Assembly: GCF_000149955.1 (NCBI RefSeq)
Contig: NC_030993.1
Location: 3,340,743-3,404,742, forward strand
From: Fusarium oxysporum f. sp. lycopersici 4287
Lineage: Eukaryota > Ascomycota > Sordariomycetes > Hypocreales > Nectriaceae
Direction: 5' to 3'
DNA length: 64,000 bases
In this document: positions 19,701 through 31,326 of the stretch, one piece after another
How the letters are laid out: every line of letters begins with the position of its first letter
Numbering within the stretch: the first letter of the stretch is position 1
Program-made: the position numbers and the translations under genes
The notes under the pieces: generated by a model
The model's database searches: none
Told to the model about the DNA's origin: nothing
What the model saw: the letters and a program-made list of their open reading frames with translations, nothing else

Positions 19701-22700
19701 CGAATTGATCCAGGATGTTGGGATAGACTACGCCGTTTCATTTCTCCGATCCTGCGATGTGATGTGGGTGCCAGAATTGCTTCTGCCCAAGATTCATGCG
19801 CTCGGACTCCCACGTCTCAAACTCACGCACAGAATCGCCCACTGTATTGTCTCAGACCAAAGCGGTCAAATGATATATGGTAGTAACGCGATATGGGACG
19901 GGTGACGCTTCACGGGACATGCCTCGTGAGCCTCTTGACTCCAGCCTCCGGACTCAGACGCACCCTCCCTTGAGCCTATGGTCCTCTCACATTCAAGAGC
20001 AGCCCTCATAGGTGAGCCTTCGGAGTGAGGGCGGCCACCACTACGCCGGATGTTGATCAGCCACTACCGATTGAGAAGACGGAATGGATGGGACGGAGGA
20101 TACACGCGCCGAGCGGGCCGTTTCACAAACATCCATGCCATTAGAGATTGGAAGCGCGATAGGCCGTCGCCCCGACTCTGCTACCAGCCTTTACGAGCAG
20201 AAATGGAGGGCAGATGCCATCAACCATTGCAAATCTCATCAACTTCCTCGCTTGTTGCAACGCATGTCTTGCATTCGGACCCTACACAGTTGAATCAGTG
20301 ATAAACCAGCGTTTCGTTATCAGAAGAACTGATAAGCCAATCCCACCATGACTTGTCATGTGCTCCCACCACTTGCTCACCTGCCAGAGGACGCCGGTTG
20401 ACGATCCAAGGCCAATGGTGGGGAACCTAGTTAGTTCATCTGTAACACCCGCTGCCAAACTCTGGGGAATATCCATTTGCTATCGATAAATATTCGGAAG
20501 CGGGTATCAATTGTCCTTCCCAACTTGTCTCTGATTGAGAATCGCAGCAAAGGGAGGTGTGCAGCTTGTTTATTTCGATAGCAGCAATATGAAGCCAAGG
20601 TTGCCGACCATCAAGCTAGATAGATACGCATGTCCCACCTCGGTATTGATGGTTCGCTTAGTTGCTCGGCTCGGACTTCCTCCGTCGTTGCTGATGTGAT
20701 CAAATTCCAAATTGAATCTCATTGCTTTGCGAATCCCTCATGGTGATGGCTTTGCCTCAGGCTTACACCTTAAAGTGGCAATGCAGTTTCGTTCCGGCTT
20801 TACTGTAGCAATTGTGCAGCTCCGTTCGGGGTTTGTCAGGATTTACTCCGTCAAATAGGCCACGCAATTGCGCTGTCTTGGGGCAATGCTGATATGAAGC
20901 GTCCGGCTCACCCGATGGAGCACTCTGCTCCTGTCTCAAGCTGACCAAAGTGTTGGATAATTTTGCCCATAACCTTGACTGTGTCATTGTTGGGAATTAC
21001 CACGACAAGCCAACATACCTCATGCTACTTTCGGGTCCAACAAAGAAAACCATCTCATGTCATCGAGAGACGATGACGTTGATATTTGACCATGATGCAA
21101 ATGCCATCATGCCATCATCTCCTTCAACAGCAACTCAATCCATCGTTGAACGCTAAAGTTCACCAATCAGCAATCCTTCCAGAAGCCCAAACGTACCAGG
21201 GCCTCAAACTCCTTATCGATAATTCACTCCCCCCTGGTCTAGGTCGCCCCCAAACCAGCCAAGACACTAGACCAGACATGACTTGGTGCCAGGTCTCGTT
21301 TTGGTCTCTCTAGTCTGCTCCTACAGGAGACCAAGCCTGTTTCTCCATATCCTGTGACTCACATCAATTCGGTGTGGGGGGAAAGAAGCCCAGAGCCTGT
21401 GGAAGCAACATAGCGATATGTACAGTATGTACACAATTGTGTGAATAATGAACATTGAACTGGCACTCAATTGTAAAGTTGGGGAACAATTTTTGGTAGA
21501 GCGATGGTCGTCTGATACTGCCATCTGCCGAGAGCCACGTAATTTGAGGACGACAGTTGTGAGGCCGCCAGTTGGTATCTCAGCTAACACCCAACGACTT
21601 ACACAGAATAGTCCTTGATGACAGCGCAAAAGGGAGCTGTGCTGCATGTACAATTATGAAGTCGACGACTGTTCACCGATCGCCAACTCAATGGCTGACT
21701 TTATTGATGTTCCTTTCTTGCGCTGCAATGTCTACGCCGGTCAGATACTAATTGAATCATGACCCTACATCAAGTAAAAGGGAATGAACCCTCGATCAGA
21801 AAAGTTACGACTCTGTTGCATGGTGGGGTTGATCGCTGGGTTTCCCCAACAAGCAATCTTCAGGGCTATTCAGGGCCGAAACAAAGGGTCTGGAAATGGG
21901 AATCCGGATGCGGGAACGATTGACGAGATGCAGAGTGCCAAGCGGGTAGCCACGAGAGTTGAAGACGACAGATGCTCCGCGAATGCGCGAATTGACCGGT
22001 TGTATCCTTGAATATCCACAAACGTGAATGCAGTCGCCGTAGATTGCGAGGTATGCATATCAGCTCAGAGTGCCACCTCGCTCGCGAGCATGAGCCTGTT
22101 ACGGTAGGCAGTGGGCTGAGGCAGAGTGATCTTGAGTAGGTAGGCAAGACTGGTCAAGCCAGACCGCAAGTCAAGACAACCCGTGAGATAACAGCCTGTT
22201 AGCCTCGCACTCACAAACAAGAAAGTCACAACAAGCGGAACCAGAGTCGATGCTCAACGTTCTTGGTTAATTGGGCGTCGGGCAGCGAGCAAGAGGAGGG
22301 CTGATTCAAGACATGAACCGTCACACGCAGAAACCACACGCCCCTTAGATATTAGGCGTTATGTAGGCACTGTCGCGATCGTGATTTGCCTAGGGAGGTT
22401 AGAGAAAGGAAGGAGGGGTGATAAGATAAATGAGTTTGGCTCTTGGATGAGAAGCAGAAGTGCAAATGAGTACATTGCAGTGCAGTGGCTACTACCTGGG
22501 TGAGGAACGTGGGAGTTAGCGTACCCAGTTGAAGATAATCAGTGATGGTGTCGCGAAGGCCCTCGTGTGATCTTCCAAAGTTCAGATGGCATCATGATCG
22601 ACCAGATATGAGCATATGTTAATGTAGGGACGCGCATCTGCCGCCAAACAAACGCAGGCCAGATCTCTTGCCCGGAGACTTCTGTAGGAACAGGAAGATG

Positions 22701-24359
22701 GACCATACCAAGCTGGGAACTAGCTGGGTTTGGGAGATTTGGCGCCGGGCCTCGTGGACGTTACCAGTTCTGACCAAGCCACTCAGCGCCTCTCAGGACA
22801 TGATGGATGGCTAAATAGGTTAGGTGGGATGTGTACCTACATGCTGCATACCAAGGCTGTAATGGCGCACGAACTCCTGGCATCACCAATTCCTTGGCCA
22901 ACAGAGACAGCCAGCCAGCCTCATCCATTGAGACTGCCGTTTGGGCTGAGGCAGGCAGAGCGAGAACGCAGCGTCTCGCTTGCGTAAACCGTGAGAAAAC
23001 ACAGTGGGATATCGCATCTTGGTGGCCGCTAATGATGGGATGCTCGTTCTGTGGAGACGCTGGACTGATTACCGTATCCGTGAAACTGGGGGAACTGGCG
23101 TCTGTTCCCGTTGCTCGCCTCCCGCGACAAGGCTCTTTGACATTGCTCCGTTATTGAATCTCGGCTGGGTAGGGGCTGTCGGTTGAAGCAAATTGTCTAT
23201 TCAGCGTTCAAATTAAGTTGAGATTCTCTCTGATCTCCTACCTCATTCTTCTCCACTCACCCTATTCCAGAATTCCTTGGTGGAATTGACTTCATTGACC
23301 AATTCCTGGCTGGAGCTCTCGGATCGGATGTCAGTCAGGGAAATGACCGAGTCAAAATGGCGAATCGCCAATTGCACTGACTAGGTAACGATGGATTGGA
23401 CAATGGCATGAGTCAGAGGGCAAAGCAGGGCAGAAAAGTGACGGGATGAGAAGTGGTTTGTAATTGAGAGCTTACTCGAACAAACACAAGAAAAGGCAAG
23501 GCACTCAGTCTGATGGAAGGGAAGGAGGAAGACATCGCTCACTCACACCTTCCCCCCGTGATTCAGTTTCCAGACGGTGGGATATTATGGGAAGGGTCAG
23601 CCCGTCACCGTCCGTCAATCACCACTAGCGGTATTCAAGTTCCAGTGAGGTCACCCCTCCCGTGGCTAATGAGAGGTCCCTGATGACCTGTGCACGATCA
23701 CGCATGACTGTTGAGTACGGAGGACAAGATGGGTGATTGGGACTGCGACATTGGAGGAAAAGTAACTGTGTGATTCAATTGATACGAGCAGCTGTCAATT
23801 GACAAACCTTTTGTGAATTGAAGCATCTTCAACCCGTTCAGGCTCTCTCAATGGGTCATGCTTCCAGAATGATGCCCATCGCAAAGTCTATCTGAGCTCG
23901 GATCCACTTCTATTCATGGATCCTAAATGTTTGGCATCTGAGGTGAGTCTGAGTGAGCTGCAGCTAAAACCCGCGCAAGTGCAGCCTGCAGGCAGTCACT
24001 CACCGGGGGGCCTTGAAAGGGAAAAGCAATGAACCTCTAGCCATTCGAGCTGTTGTAAGGGGAAAAGGAGGGCTGAAAGAAGGCTGCTGAATTGAGATAT
24101 CCATTGGACGATACAAAGCGTCCATTTTCAGGCATTGATGAAAGCCATTGAAACAAAGGAGACTGGCCATGCATGAATAGGGGTGTGCCTTTAGTCAGTT
24201 TTGCATCGTTGCATTGTCACATTTGATTGTGGCTGCGTCAAAATTCACGTTTGTTTTACTAATCACACTCCGAAGGGATCTTCCACTCCCTGTCCTGACA
24301 CCCTCCTTCCCGTCCATCTCCCTCCGTTTCCACAGGACGCCACCCGACTGTGTTAGGTG

Positions 24360-24402
24360 TGAGTGTGAGTGAGAGTGAGACTGTCAGTGAGTGAGTGAGT
24401 AG
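24360..24402. repeat. GTGA-type microsatellite
   Basis: Imperfect GAGT/GTGA tandem tract (gtgagtgtgagtgagagtg and onward) inside the gene-poor region. Confidence 0.7.
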
Positions 24403-25101
24403 GAGCCATTGATTGCGAGCATCTGGGCGAATTGTGTTAGTAGCCATCCAATTCATATCAATCATGGCACGCGCCTTTCGAGTGCCATTCGCTTTCTTTC
24501 CTTCTTCTCTTCTTGTTTCCCTCTTCCTTCACTTCTACGACTCCTGCAACATCGCACGAGCTGGTAACTGGCTAATGGACCCTTTGCGCTCTGTTACCCA
24601 CACTGCGACGTCTGAACCAGGTCCTAATACTCGTCTCTGAGCATCAATCCATCAATCAATCGACATCTCGTTCCACTGGCCCCCCACTGGCGCCCACTCT
24701 CCTAAAGACTTTGAGTCTGAGCTGCTTGTTAATAAACCAATCAACCATTCAATCAAGTCCACCTAACCAGAGATACTACCTGTCAGGCGCACAGTCGTCA
24801 CAGTGGTTCCTGCTCTTGCCTTCATCAGCGGGAAGGAACTTGACTTCCAATTCATTACGAGTGTGTAGCAATTCAATTGCGACCCAATCTATCCCCAATT
24901 GGACATCCATTGAAAGCACGGGAAAGAGTCCGTCGTTGATGCTAGTGCTGGTTTGTTACCAAGCCGAGACAAAGGCGACTCCTTTCTTTGCTTTGCTTCC
25001 TCCATCTTGAACTCTTCTCCTCATGCTTAGCATTGCTGCGCGCACATAATTGAGCGGACTGCATCTGCTCTGTTGCAAATTCACGCAAGATATACTTTTA
25101 T

Positions 25102-25150
25102 TATAAAAGTATCATTATACTCTGACTCCCTCTATTTTTTTTTTTTTTTT
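25102..25150 (+). promoter_or_regulatory. Candidate TATA box and poly-T tract
   Basis: TATAAA at 25102 in an AT-rich context, followed by T16 at 25135-25150. It could mark a distal promoter with a leader of over 1 kb before the SWIRM gene at 26397. Weak evidence. Confidence 0.3.
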
Positions 25151-26396
25151 GCCTGGCGTGTGTCGTCGTTTTTGCATTTTGCATGCGCACACGCGCAAAC
25201 TCTCGTCTCTCCTGTCTACATATATGTTCTGGGTTTGCTCAAGAGAGCATTCTACAATTGTTTTCCTCAAGCAAACCTCTTCAGGCCAGTTCACACACTT
25301 GCGAACTCACCCTAAAATACTGTATGTTTCTGCCCGCTGCGCCCCAGGCCATCCAGTGATCCCCGTCTTCAGCCATTGGCAACCTGGCAGGCATAGGCTG
25401 CTTTTGCTTCTCTGCCACATCATCAAGCTCTCGATCGACCCTCAAAAGTCGTCAGGTCGCAACCAAACTAATTGCCCACTCGACTGGCTCGAGAGTCATT
25501 GCTTTCAAAAGTCATACGGTCTGGTACGGTGCCCGTCCCACAGATCGAACAACCCGCGGCCCTATTACTGTTTCTCGGAGCATTCTGCCTTCCTTGGAAT
25601 TCTCTGTTGAGGCCCCATTGCTTTGCACCTCGCACTCTATTCATTCGCCCATATCGACAATCGCATGTCGACTTGCAACAATTGAATTGCACTGCACTTT
25701 TACAGTCATACGGCTGTCCCCCATTGAGCGCACCCCTGGACCCGCCTGTTGAGTGCCCAGACATTCCTATCACCCCATACCCATATCAGCATTGACAATT
25801 GCACCTACCTGCACTTACACACTCGAATCACTCTGGGCTCAGTAATCTCATAAGAACTGCCCTTTCCACTTTCTCTTCCATCATCCTTCTCTTTTTTAAA
25901 AGAAGGAATCATCTTTGACACCCTTCAATTCGTCTCGGAGGTAAACACAATTCGTCACTAAACGCCGAAGCAAACTCCGCTGCCTTGGGTCGACAGTCCT
26001 GCGCTACAACTCCTCACATCTTACTCACAAGTACCAAGGGACTGGGAGGGTCTCGTCAAGATCCCACACCCCCCCTCCTTATAACTCCGCCCCCCTCGCC
26101 CCCCCTCCAGTTTCGCCGCCCTGTTGCTGCCTACTCTGGTCTAGGCGCCCATCCAGTCACTGACAGCGCACTTACATACACTTTTGGGTTGGGCATACGC
26201 AAACAAAGTCGACAAGACTCATTCGGGCTTATTCAGGCTTTTCGTCTGAGCCTATTAATTGAGAGCCCCTCGCCCTTTTAGATTGTTCTAAAAGGTCTCA
26301 ACGGTTTCGCCACACTCCCTATTGTCCACGTCACAGCCATTGTGACTGACTGATTGCATCTCGTGGCTGACAAACCACTTTCGCTTTACCTGCACC

Positions 26397-27653
26397 ATGC
26401 AACCTTCTACCACTTTCGACGACAATACAATCTCGTCAGTCAAATTGCAGACTGAACGAACTTCGTCTCTCCCCTCTATTCAATCTCTTCCTTTTCACTA
26501 CTCACCATCCGGCCCCTCAAACAGCACAAACAACACCACAACAATGGCGGCCAATTCTCCTCACAACGCGCAAGCGACCAGCGCAATGCCTCCTCCAGCC
26601 CATCCTGCCTCAACCCCTTCCAAGATGCATATCAACAGTCTGATGTCGCCTCCAGACCAGGCACACGATAGCTTCTATTACCACACCGGAAAGGTCGACA
26701 ACTCCTCCAGCAAGAACGCTTCAGGAAAGCCTCCAATGTCTCCCCCCATCTCGCCTTGCAACAGACCGATGGCCACCACCGAGACACCAACAAACTCAAT
26801 CCAGGACCCCGTCCTCTACCCATCCGATGAGGTGCCTTCCAGTCCGGCCCAGGCTCCTCTATTTCCAACCCTTGAGGATCGTGACCATAGTCGAACGATT
26901 GAGGAACACATGCAAAAGAATATCAACGACAAGATTTTTGTTGAGGTGCAACCCCCGACACGCAACGACTATGAGCTTGTGGCGTCGTTTCAATCGCAAC
27001 TCAACAAAAACTACGAACTTAACCCAAAGGCATGGATGCTGTCAGTGAATAAGCAGGCTCGTGACGACAATCGTCGCATCGCTCAAGCCAAAGCACGCGC
27101 TCGTCCCTTGGCAGCCAAGGCCGCAAAGATATCTCGGCCTCGCCCCGATAATCGTGTTCAGAAACCTACCCAGCGATTCATTCGCACCCAACCTACCAAC
27201 AGCCCTAAACGGCCAACGCCTCAACTCAGCGCCAATGGTACCGCTGAGCCGAAACCTCGCGCTCAAGGCCCAGACAAAGATTTTGAATCACTGCCGGACT
27301 TCTGTCCACCATTGAGCACGCTCCCCGACAGATCGACCATTCTCAAAGTTGATTGGAAGGGACAGCCACTCGACAATAGCAACGATCCTCATCGACATCT
27401 TCTTCATCCTGACGAATTAACGCTGGCAAGCAATCTGCGCCTTGACTGTGCGACGTACCTGGCCAGCAAGAGACGCATCTTCATTAGCAGGCTTTCCTGT
27501 TATAAGCGAGTGAAAGACTTCCGCAAGACCGACGCCCAACAGGCTTGCAAGATTGATGTCAACAAGGCCTCCAAGTTGTGGACTGCCTTTGACAGAGCCG
27601 GCTGGTTTCACAAGGGATTCATGGAGCCATTTCAGAACACCAAGCTGAACTAG
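26397..27653 (+). CDS. SWIRM-domain protein (FUN19/Laf-like)
   Basis: A single exon of 418 codons. Seen: a low-complexity, Ser/Thr/Pro/Asn-rich N-terminal half, a moderately conserved part (NDKIFVEVQPPTRNDYELVA, WMLSVNKQARDDNRRIAQAK), a basic stretch, and at about residues 325-410 a SWIRM domain (LLHPDELTLASNLRLDCATY, KRRIFISRL, ASKLWTAFDRAGWF). Family knowledge: stand-alone SWIRM proteins of this type include yeast Fun19/YOR338W and fission yeast Laf1/Laf2, the latter linked to the Clr6/Rpd3L histone deacetylase complex. A chromatin-bound role in the nucleus is therefore likely. The 9.6 kb upstream spacer suggests elaborate control of its expression. The ATG at 26397 is the first in frame. 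Confidence 0.82.
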   Translation: MQPSTTFDDNTISSVKLQTERTSSLPSIQSLPFHYSPSGPSNSTNNTTTMAANSPHNAQATSAMPPPAHPASTPSKMHINSLMSPPDQAHDSFYYHTGKVDNSSSKNASGKPPMSPPISPCNRPMATTETPTNSIQDPVLYPSDEVPSSPAQAPLFPTLEDRDHSRTIEEHMQKNINDKIFVEVQPPTRNDYELVASFQSQLNKNYELNPKAWMLSVNKQARDDNRRIAQAKARARPLAAKAAKISRPRPDNRVQKPTQRFIRTQPTNSPKRPTPQLSANGTAEPKPRAQGPDKDFESLPDFCPPLSTLPDRSTILKVDWKGQPLDNSNDPHRHLLHPDELTLASNLRLDCATYLASKRRIFISRLSCYKRVKDFRKTDAQQACKIDVNKASKLWTAFDRAGWFHKGFMEPFQNTKLN

Positions 27654-29568
27654 TGCCCTTCGCAAAGTTGGACGCCTTCGAACCTCGATCGCCACGGCCT
27701 AGCTTGTCCTTTATTTGCAGCTTGTCTTGTGAGCAACGATGTTTGTCACGGGAGTTTCATTTCATTTAATTTTATCGTTCTCTGCTGAACCCATATGGTT
27801 GGATCAGTATACGAGAATCAATCGGAATCACGGCACGTTTATTTTTTTCCTTGGGCGATACACCATAGCATTAGGGACTCTTATCTTCATGATACCCGGA
27901 GTGCATATATACCTGACCCTGACCCCTTTGCGATCATGTCACACCACTCCACAGTTTTCTTTTATTTCATTTTCTATCACGGGTTCCGCTCTTGTCTTGT
28001 CCACCTCGCCCCTCTGAAGTCATGTCATCTTCGAGGTTGTCATGGGCGAGAGATTGTGGACAGCGAGGTACAGCATGGATGGATGTATGGCGTTTTTGTG
28101 TATGGCACCTCCCAGCAGACTGGGGTGAAGGGAGCCATTTTATTTGGATTACCAGGATGCAAGCGTTGTGCGTACATGTGATGGCTAGTCAAGGCCGTGG
28201 ACTTGAACATCACTGGATGGTTTTAGGTCAACAAGTATCGACTGTATGCGGGCGCGCGCCTAGGCAGAGGCACAACCTTCTGACCATGAGCAGAGATTGG
28301 ATTACGGTTACCCTTTCGAAGGGACTAGCTAGACAATAGCGAAATGAATTGTTTACTCAGGCATTTATTGCATTGCCATGTTTGTGAGCGAGATGGATGA
28401 GAATGCTGACCCGATTGATCCAACGACAAAAAAAGTCTGCTTGACATGTTGTCGCAAGACCAACTGCACGTAGGGGCCCCCTTGGAAGAAAATCCCTTCA
28501 GCCCTACACTACCTTTTGGGGGCCGGTTCGCTTCCTCTAGAGGTTAAGCGTGAGCCATATTTCTGGGTAAGTAAGGGACATAACCTAGGTAAGCATGTTC
28601 TGACTGATGTGCGCGGGTGAAGCCGCCGTTGCAGCGGGGATCAAGCCATTGGCAAAACCAAAGTACATTCCCAGTGACGTCTCACCAAAAGAGTACTTTG
28701 GCTAGGGGAGGGGGGGAGTGTGGATGGGACATGGCCGAGCCAGGGATTTGGGTGAGTGGTGGAGTTGGACAGCGGGAGCTTATCGGGTGGAGCAAGAAGG
28801 GAGGAAAAAGAAAAGTCAAAATGTGGCGCTGTGGCTTGAGATGGGAATAGGTACGTTCAGTGAGAGATCGAGGTATTGATGGGGTTAGGGCTTGTGATGT
28901 TTATTTTTGAGGGATTGATAAGATGGAGGTTTATTTGAAGGCACGTTGTATTGCGGGAAAGGCGTGAACGTGGACGTGTCTTTTCAGAGCCTGAAAGACG
29001 AATGGTGAAGCTTATAATGAAGCTTGTTTGCGAAGCTCCTCTCATGTCTTGAACTGGGGATCACGTTAGCGGTACAAATTGAAGCGAAGCGTCTTTCGAA
29101 AAACCTACATGATGATACTATGAAGAAGAAGTTCTGTTACGAATGACGTGTGTAGAGAGAAGCCAATGTTGACTCATTAGTCAACATTGGGAGTAGCTTG
29201 TGAATGGGACTACGTGTTCATGGGATATTAAACTCTGAGATGTGACTCAATATAAAGTGAGGCTGTAGACGATTCCTGGTCTTTAATGCTTAACTTTGCC
29301 GGAGCCTTGTGGCAAAGCGTGTCCTCTTATGCATAGCTGTCTCCGACGAGTCTTCACGAACTTTGTCCTGACCTTTCTCATGACCATCAGGGTCCTCAAA
29401 GTCGCCACCAGAATCTTTACGGTGCTTGGTACATATGAGAACCAAGACGATAATCTTAGAACCGTCACCAACTGCGAGATTGAGGACTATTCATGATATC
29501 CATTGGACTCCGAGGGCTCGCATCACGAACATGAAGAGCTTGCGAAGCCAATTCTCAACCAATCAACA
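27654..29568. other. Intergenic region, SWIRM gene to tRNA-Glu
   Basis: 1.9 kb with the 3' UTR of the SWIRM gene, then no recognisable gene. A perfect 12 bp inverted repeat lies at 29163-29190. Confidence 0.55.
29163..29190. repeat. Perfect 12 bp inverted repeat containing TGACTCA
   Basis: Left arm 29163-29174 (CCAATGTTGACT) is the exact reverse complement of the right arm 29179-29190, with a 4-base spacer CATT. The centre includes TGACTCA (29170-29176), the Gcn4/AP-1 consensus, and TTAGTCA (29177-29183), a Yap-like site. Confidence 0.8.
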
Positions 29569-29659
29569 TCCGGTATGGTGTAGTGGCTAACATTTCGCGC
29601 TCTCATAACCTGAGAGATCAAGTACCGCGGAGCCCAGGGTTCGATTCCCTGTACCGGAG
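29569..29659 (+). tRNA. tRNA-Glu(CTC) with a 19 nt intron
   Basis: The acceptor stem is TCCGGTA (29569-29575) paired with TACCGGA (29652-29658), with G as discriminator at 29659. The body matches eukaryotic tRNA-Glu: the D-arm GTGTAGTGGCTAACAT and the T-loop GGTTCGATTCC. The anticodon stem TCGCG/CGCGG closes a loop with CTC at 29602-29604. A 19 nt intron at 29606-29624 sits after position 37, and its TGAGAG can pair with the anticodon-loop CTCTCA, as expected for the splicing endonuclease substrate. A TTTT run at 29666-29669 may terminate Pol III. Confidence 0.95.
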
Positions 29660-30215
29660 TTTCTCTTTTGCATTTCTGCCATCTTGAATTACAAGTAAGT
29701 TCGTTCGTTCGGTTGGCGCCCTTTTCTTTTTGTTGGCATTGTCGACTACCCAGCGGGTGGTTTGCTATTTAAGCGGGCTTTCACTGACTGTCCTTGGTGG
29801 ATGTGAAGGAATTGGCACAGGGATCTATCTGCCTTTAGCAATTGTCTTTGAGTAAATGAATGGCGTTGAGCAGTCAAAGATCGAGTGATATCATCACTCG
29901 CTGGTTCTTTCACCCTCAGCAATTGATTCTCCCTGCAACTTGACGTGGGGAATCAATGATCTCTGCTGAAGTTCAACCTTACCGGTGGTGTAGCTTGTAC
30001 TAATGCGCGTATACTATGACTGAGAATCCCTCACTTCCTGCTGGATATCGCTTTGTAGGCGGCGACCCAACTAGGAAGATCTATATAAGCTCAACATTTG
30101 CTTATTATTGAGATACCTTCAACCCTCATTAGTTGAAGCTGTATTTGTCAATCATTACGGTTGATTCATCATGTCATGTCCTTCTATAGTACAACCTTTT
30201 GTCCCTTCCTCACAC
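29660..30215. other. Intergenic region, tRNA to SDR gene
   Basis: 556 bp with the presumed SDR 3' UTR. No gene recognised. CAATTG occurs twice (near 29839 and 29919). Confidence 0.5.
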
Positions 30216-31326
30216 TCACTGACCAGCGGCAATAGTGTAACCTCCATCAACAGCAACAGTCTGTCCCACCAAATACTGGTTCGTAGCAAAGAACAGCACC
30301 GTAGCAGCCATATCCTGATCCTTGCCAGCCCGTCCAGCGGGAACCTTCTCAGCATACTTCTCCTTGGGGATAAAGCTCTTCTGAGCCTCATCACTTCCAT
30401 CGGTGGTCATCTCAGAGGGGAAGACACCAGGAGCGATACCGTTGACGCGGATCTTGAGCTTGTTGCTGACAATCTCGGCGGCGAGCATGCGTGTAAGATG
30501 CACGGCTGCGCCCTTGGAGGCGTTGTAGGCAAAGTGGTGCTGAGACTTCTGGATAAGACCGCTGATAGAGCTGATGTTGATGACAGTTGAACTCCAGCCC
30601 TGATGCTTCTCACTGCTCTTCTGCAACAGAGGCAAGAAAGCAGCGGTGGTGAAGTACAAGCCCGTGACGTTCGTGTTGTACGCCGAGTTCCAGTCCTCAA
30701 ACGTAGCATCCTTGTTATCGAAGAGGTTCTCCTTCATCTCCTGTGCAGAATCGGCTTCGACCTGGAAAGAGTTGCTGGAGATACCAGCGTTGTTGACGAG
30801 AATGCAGAGGCAGTTCTCTCTGGAGGAGTACTCCTCGTAGAGCTTCTTTATGCCCTCCTTGTTACCGACGTCGGCTTGGATGGGGATGATCTCGCCGGCG
30901 ATGTTCTTGCCGTACTTCTCGACGACGGTATCGAGCTTCTCCTTTGTGCGGCCGGTGATGTAGACCTTTGCGCCGTTGACGGCGAGGGCTTGGGTGGCCA
31001 TGAGGCCGATGCCAGAGCCACCACCTGACCTGTTAGCCATACTGCTGTACGAAGCGACCGAGATATCACGTACCTGTTACGAGAGCAACCTTGCCCGAGA
31101 GATCAAACAAAGCATCACGAGAAAAGTCTCGGTGCTCGCCACCACTTGCTGGCTGTGTTCCCGACATTTTAGTTGTAGTGTACTGCAAGTCTTTTCTGCT
31201 ACTCGACTGAAAGGTTCGTAGTTGATTTGAAGTTGTGATACAAGAGCTCCTAACAAAAGGAGTCGTAAGTCGAAGTGAAGGTGCAAGAAAGCTTCTAGAG
31301 CCAAGTCTAAGAAACTGCCTGGACAT
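30216..31326 (-). CDS. Short-chain dehydrogenase/reductase with mitochondrial-type presequence
   Basis: Exons 31326..31074 and 31024..30216; intron of 49 bp (GTACGT...TCAG) restoring TGGGSGIG. 353 residues. Seen: the Rossmann glycine motif TGGGSGIG, LVNNAGISSNSF, the catalytic Ser in NISSISG, YNASKGAAV with the YxxxK pair, and a C-terminal VGQTVAVDGGYTIAAGQ. This is a classical NAD(P)H-dependent SDR; fungal homologues are often named after rhamnolipid-biosynthesis 3-oxoacyl-ACP reductase, but the substrate is not known. The N-terminus (MSRQFLRLGSRSFLAPSLR) is basic, Ser-rich and free of acids, as in mitochondrial targeting peptides. A second in-frame ATG at 31167 (AAAATGTC context) would skip it. 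An ATG-less extension to 31419 is possible but less likely. Confidence 0.87.

Larger units (their letters stand above)
16796..26396. other. 9.6 kb gene-poor region upstream of the SWIRM gene, rich in CAATTG
   Basis: On reading both strands I found no convincing gene in this stretch; open frames are short, lack family resemblance and show no codon bias. It is far longer than other spacers here. The palindrome CAATTG occurs 20 times (first at 16799, last at 25796), against about two expected for a random 6-mer. Local features are a pentamer repeat near 19010-19030, a GTGA-rich tract at 24360-24402, a TATAAA at 25102, a run of 16 T at 25135-25150 and a C-rich tract at 26065-26110. It may be an extended control region, a long 5' leader or host non-coding RNAs. 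Confidence 0.7.

Noticed and set aside
23278..23306. Short inverted repeat GGAATTG/CAATTCC
   Set aside because: Seven-base arms with an 11-base spacer in a stretch already rich in this motif; not significant alone.
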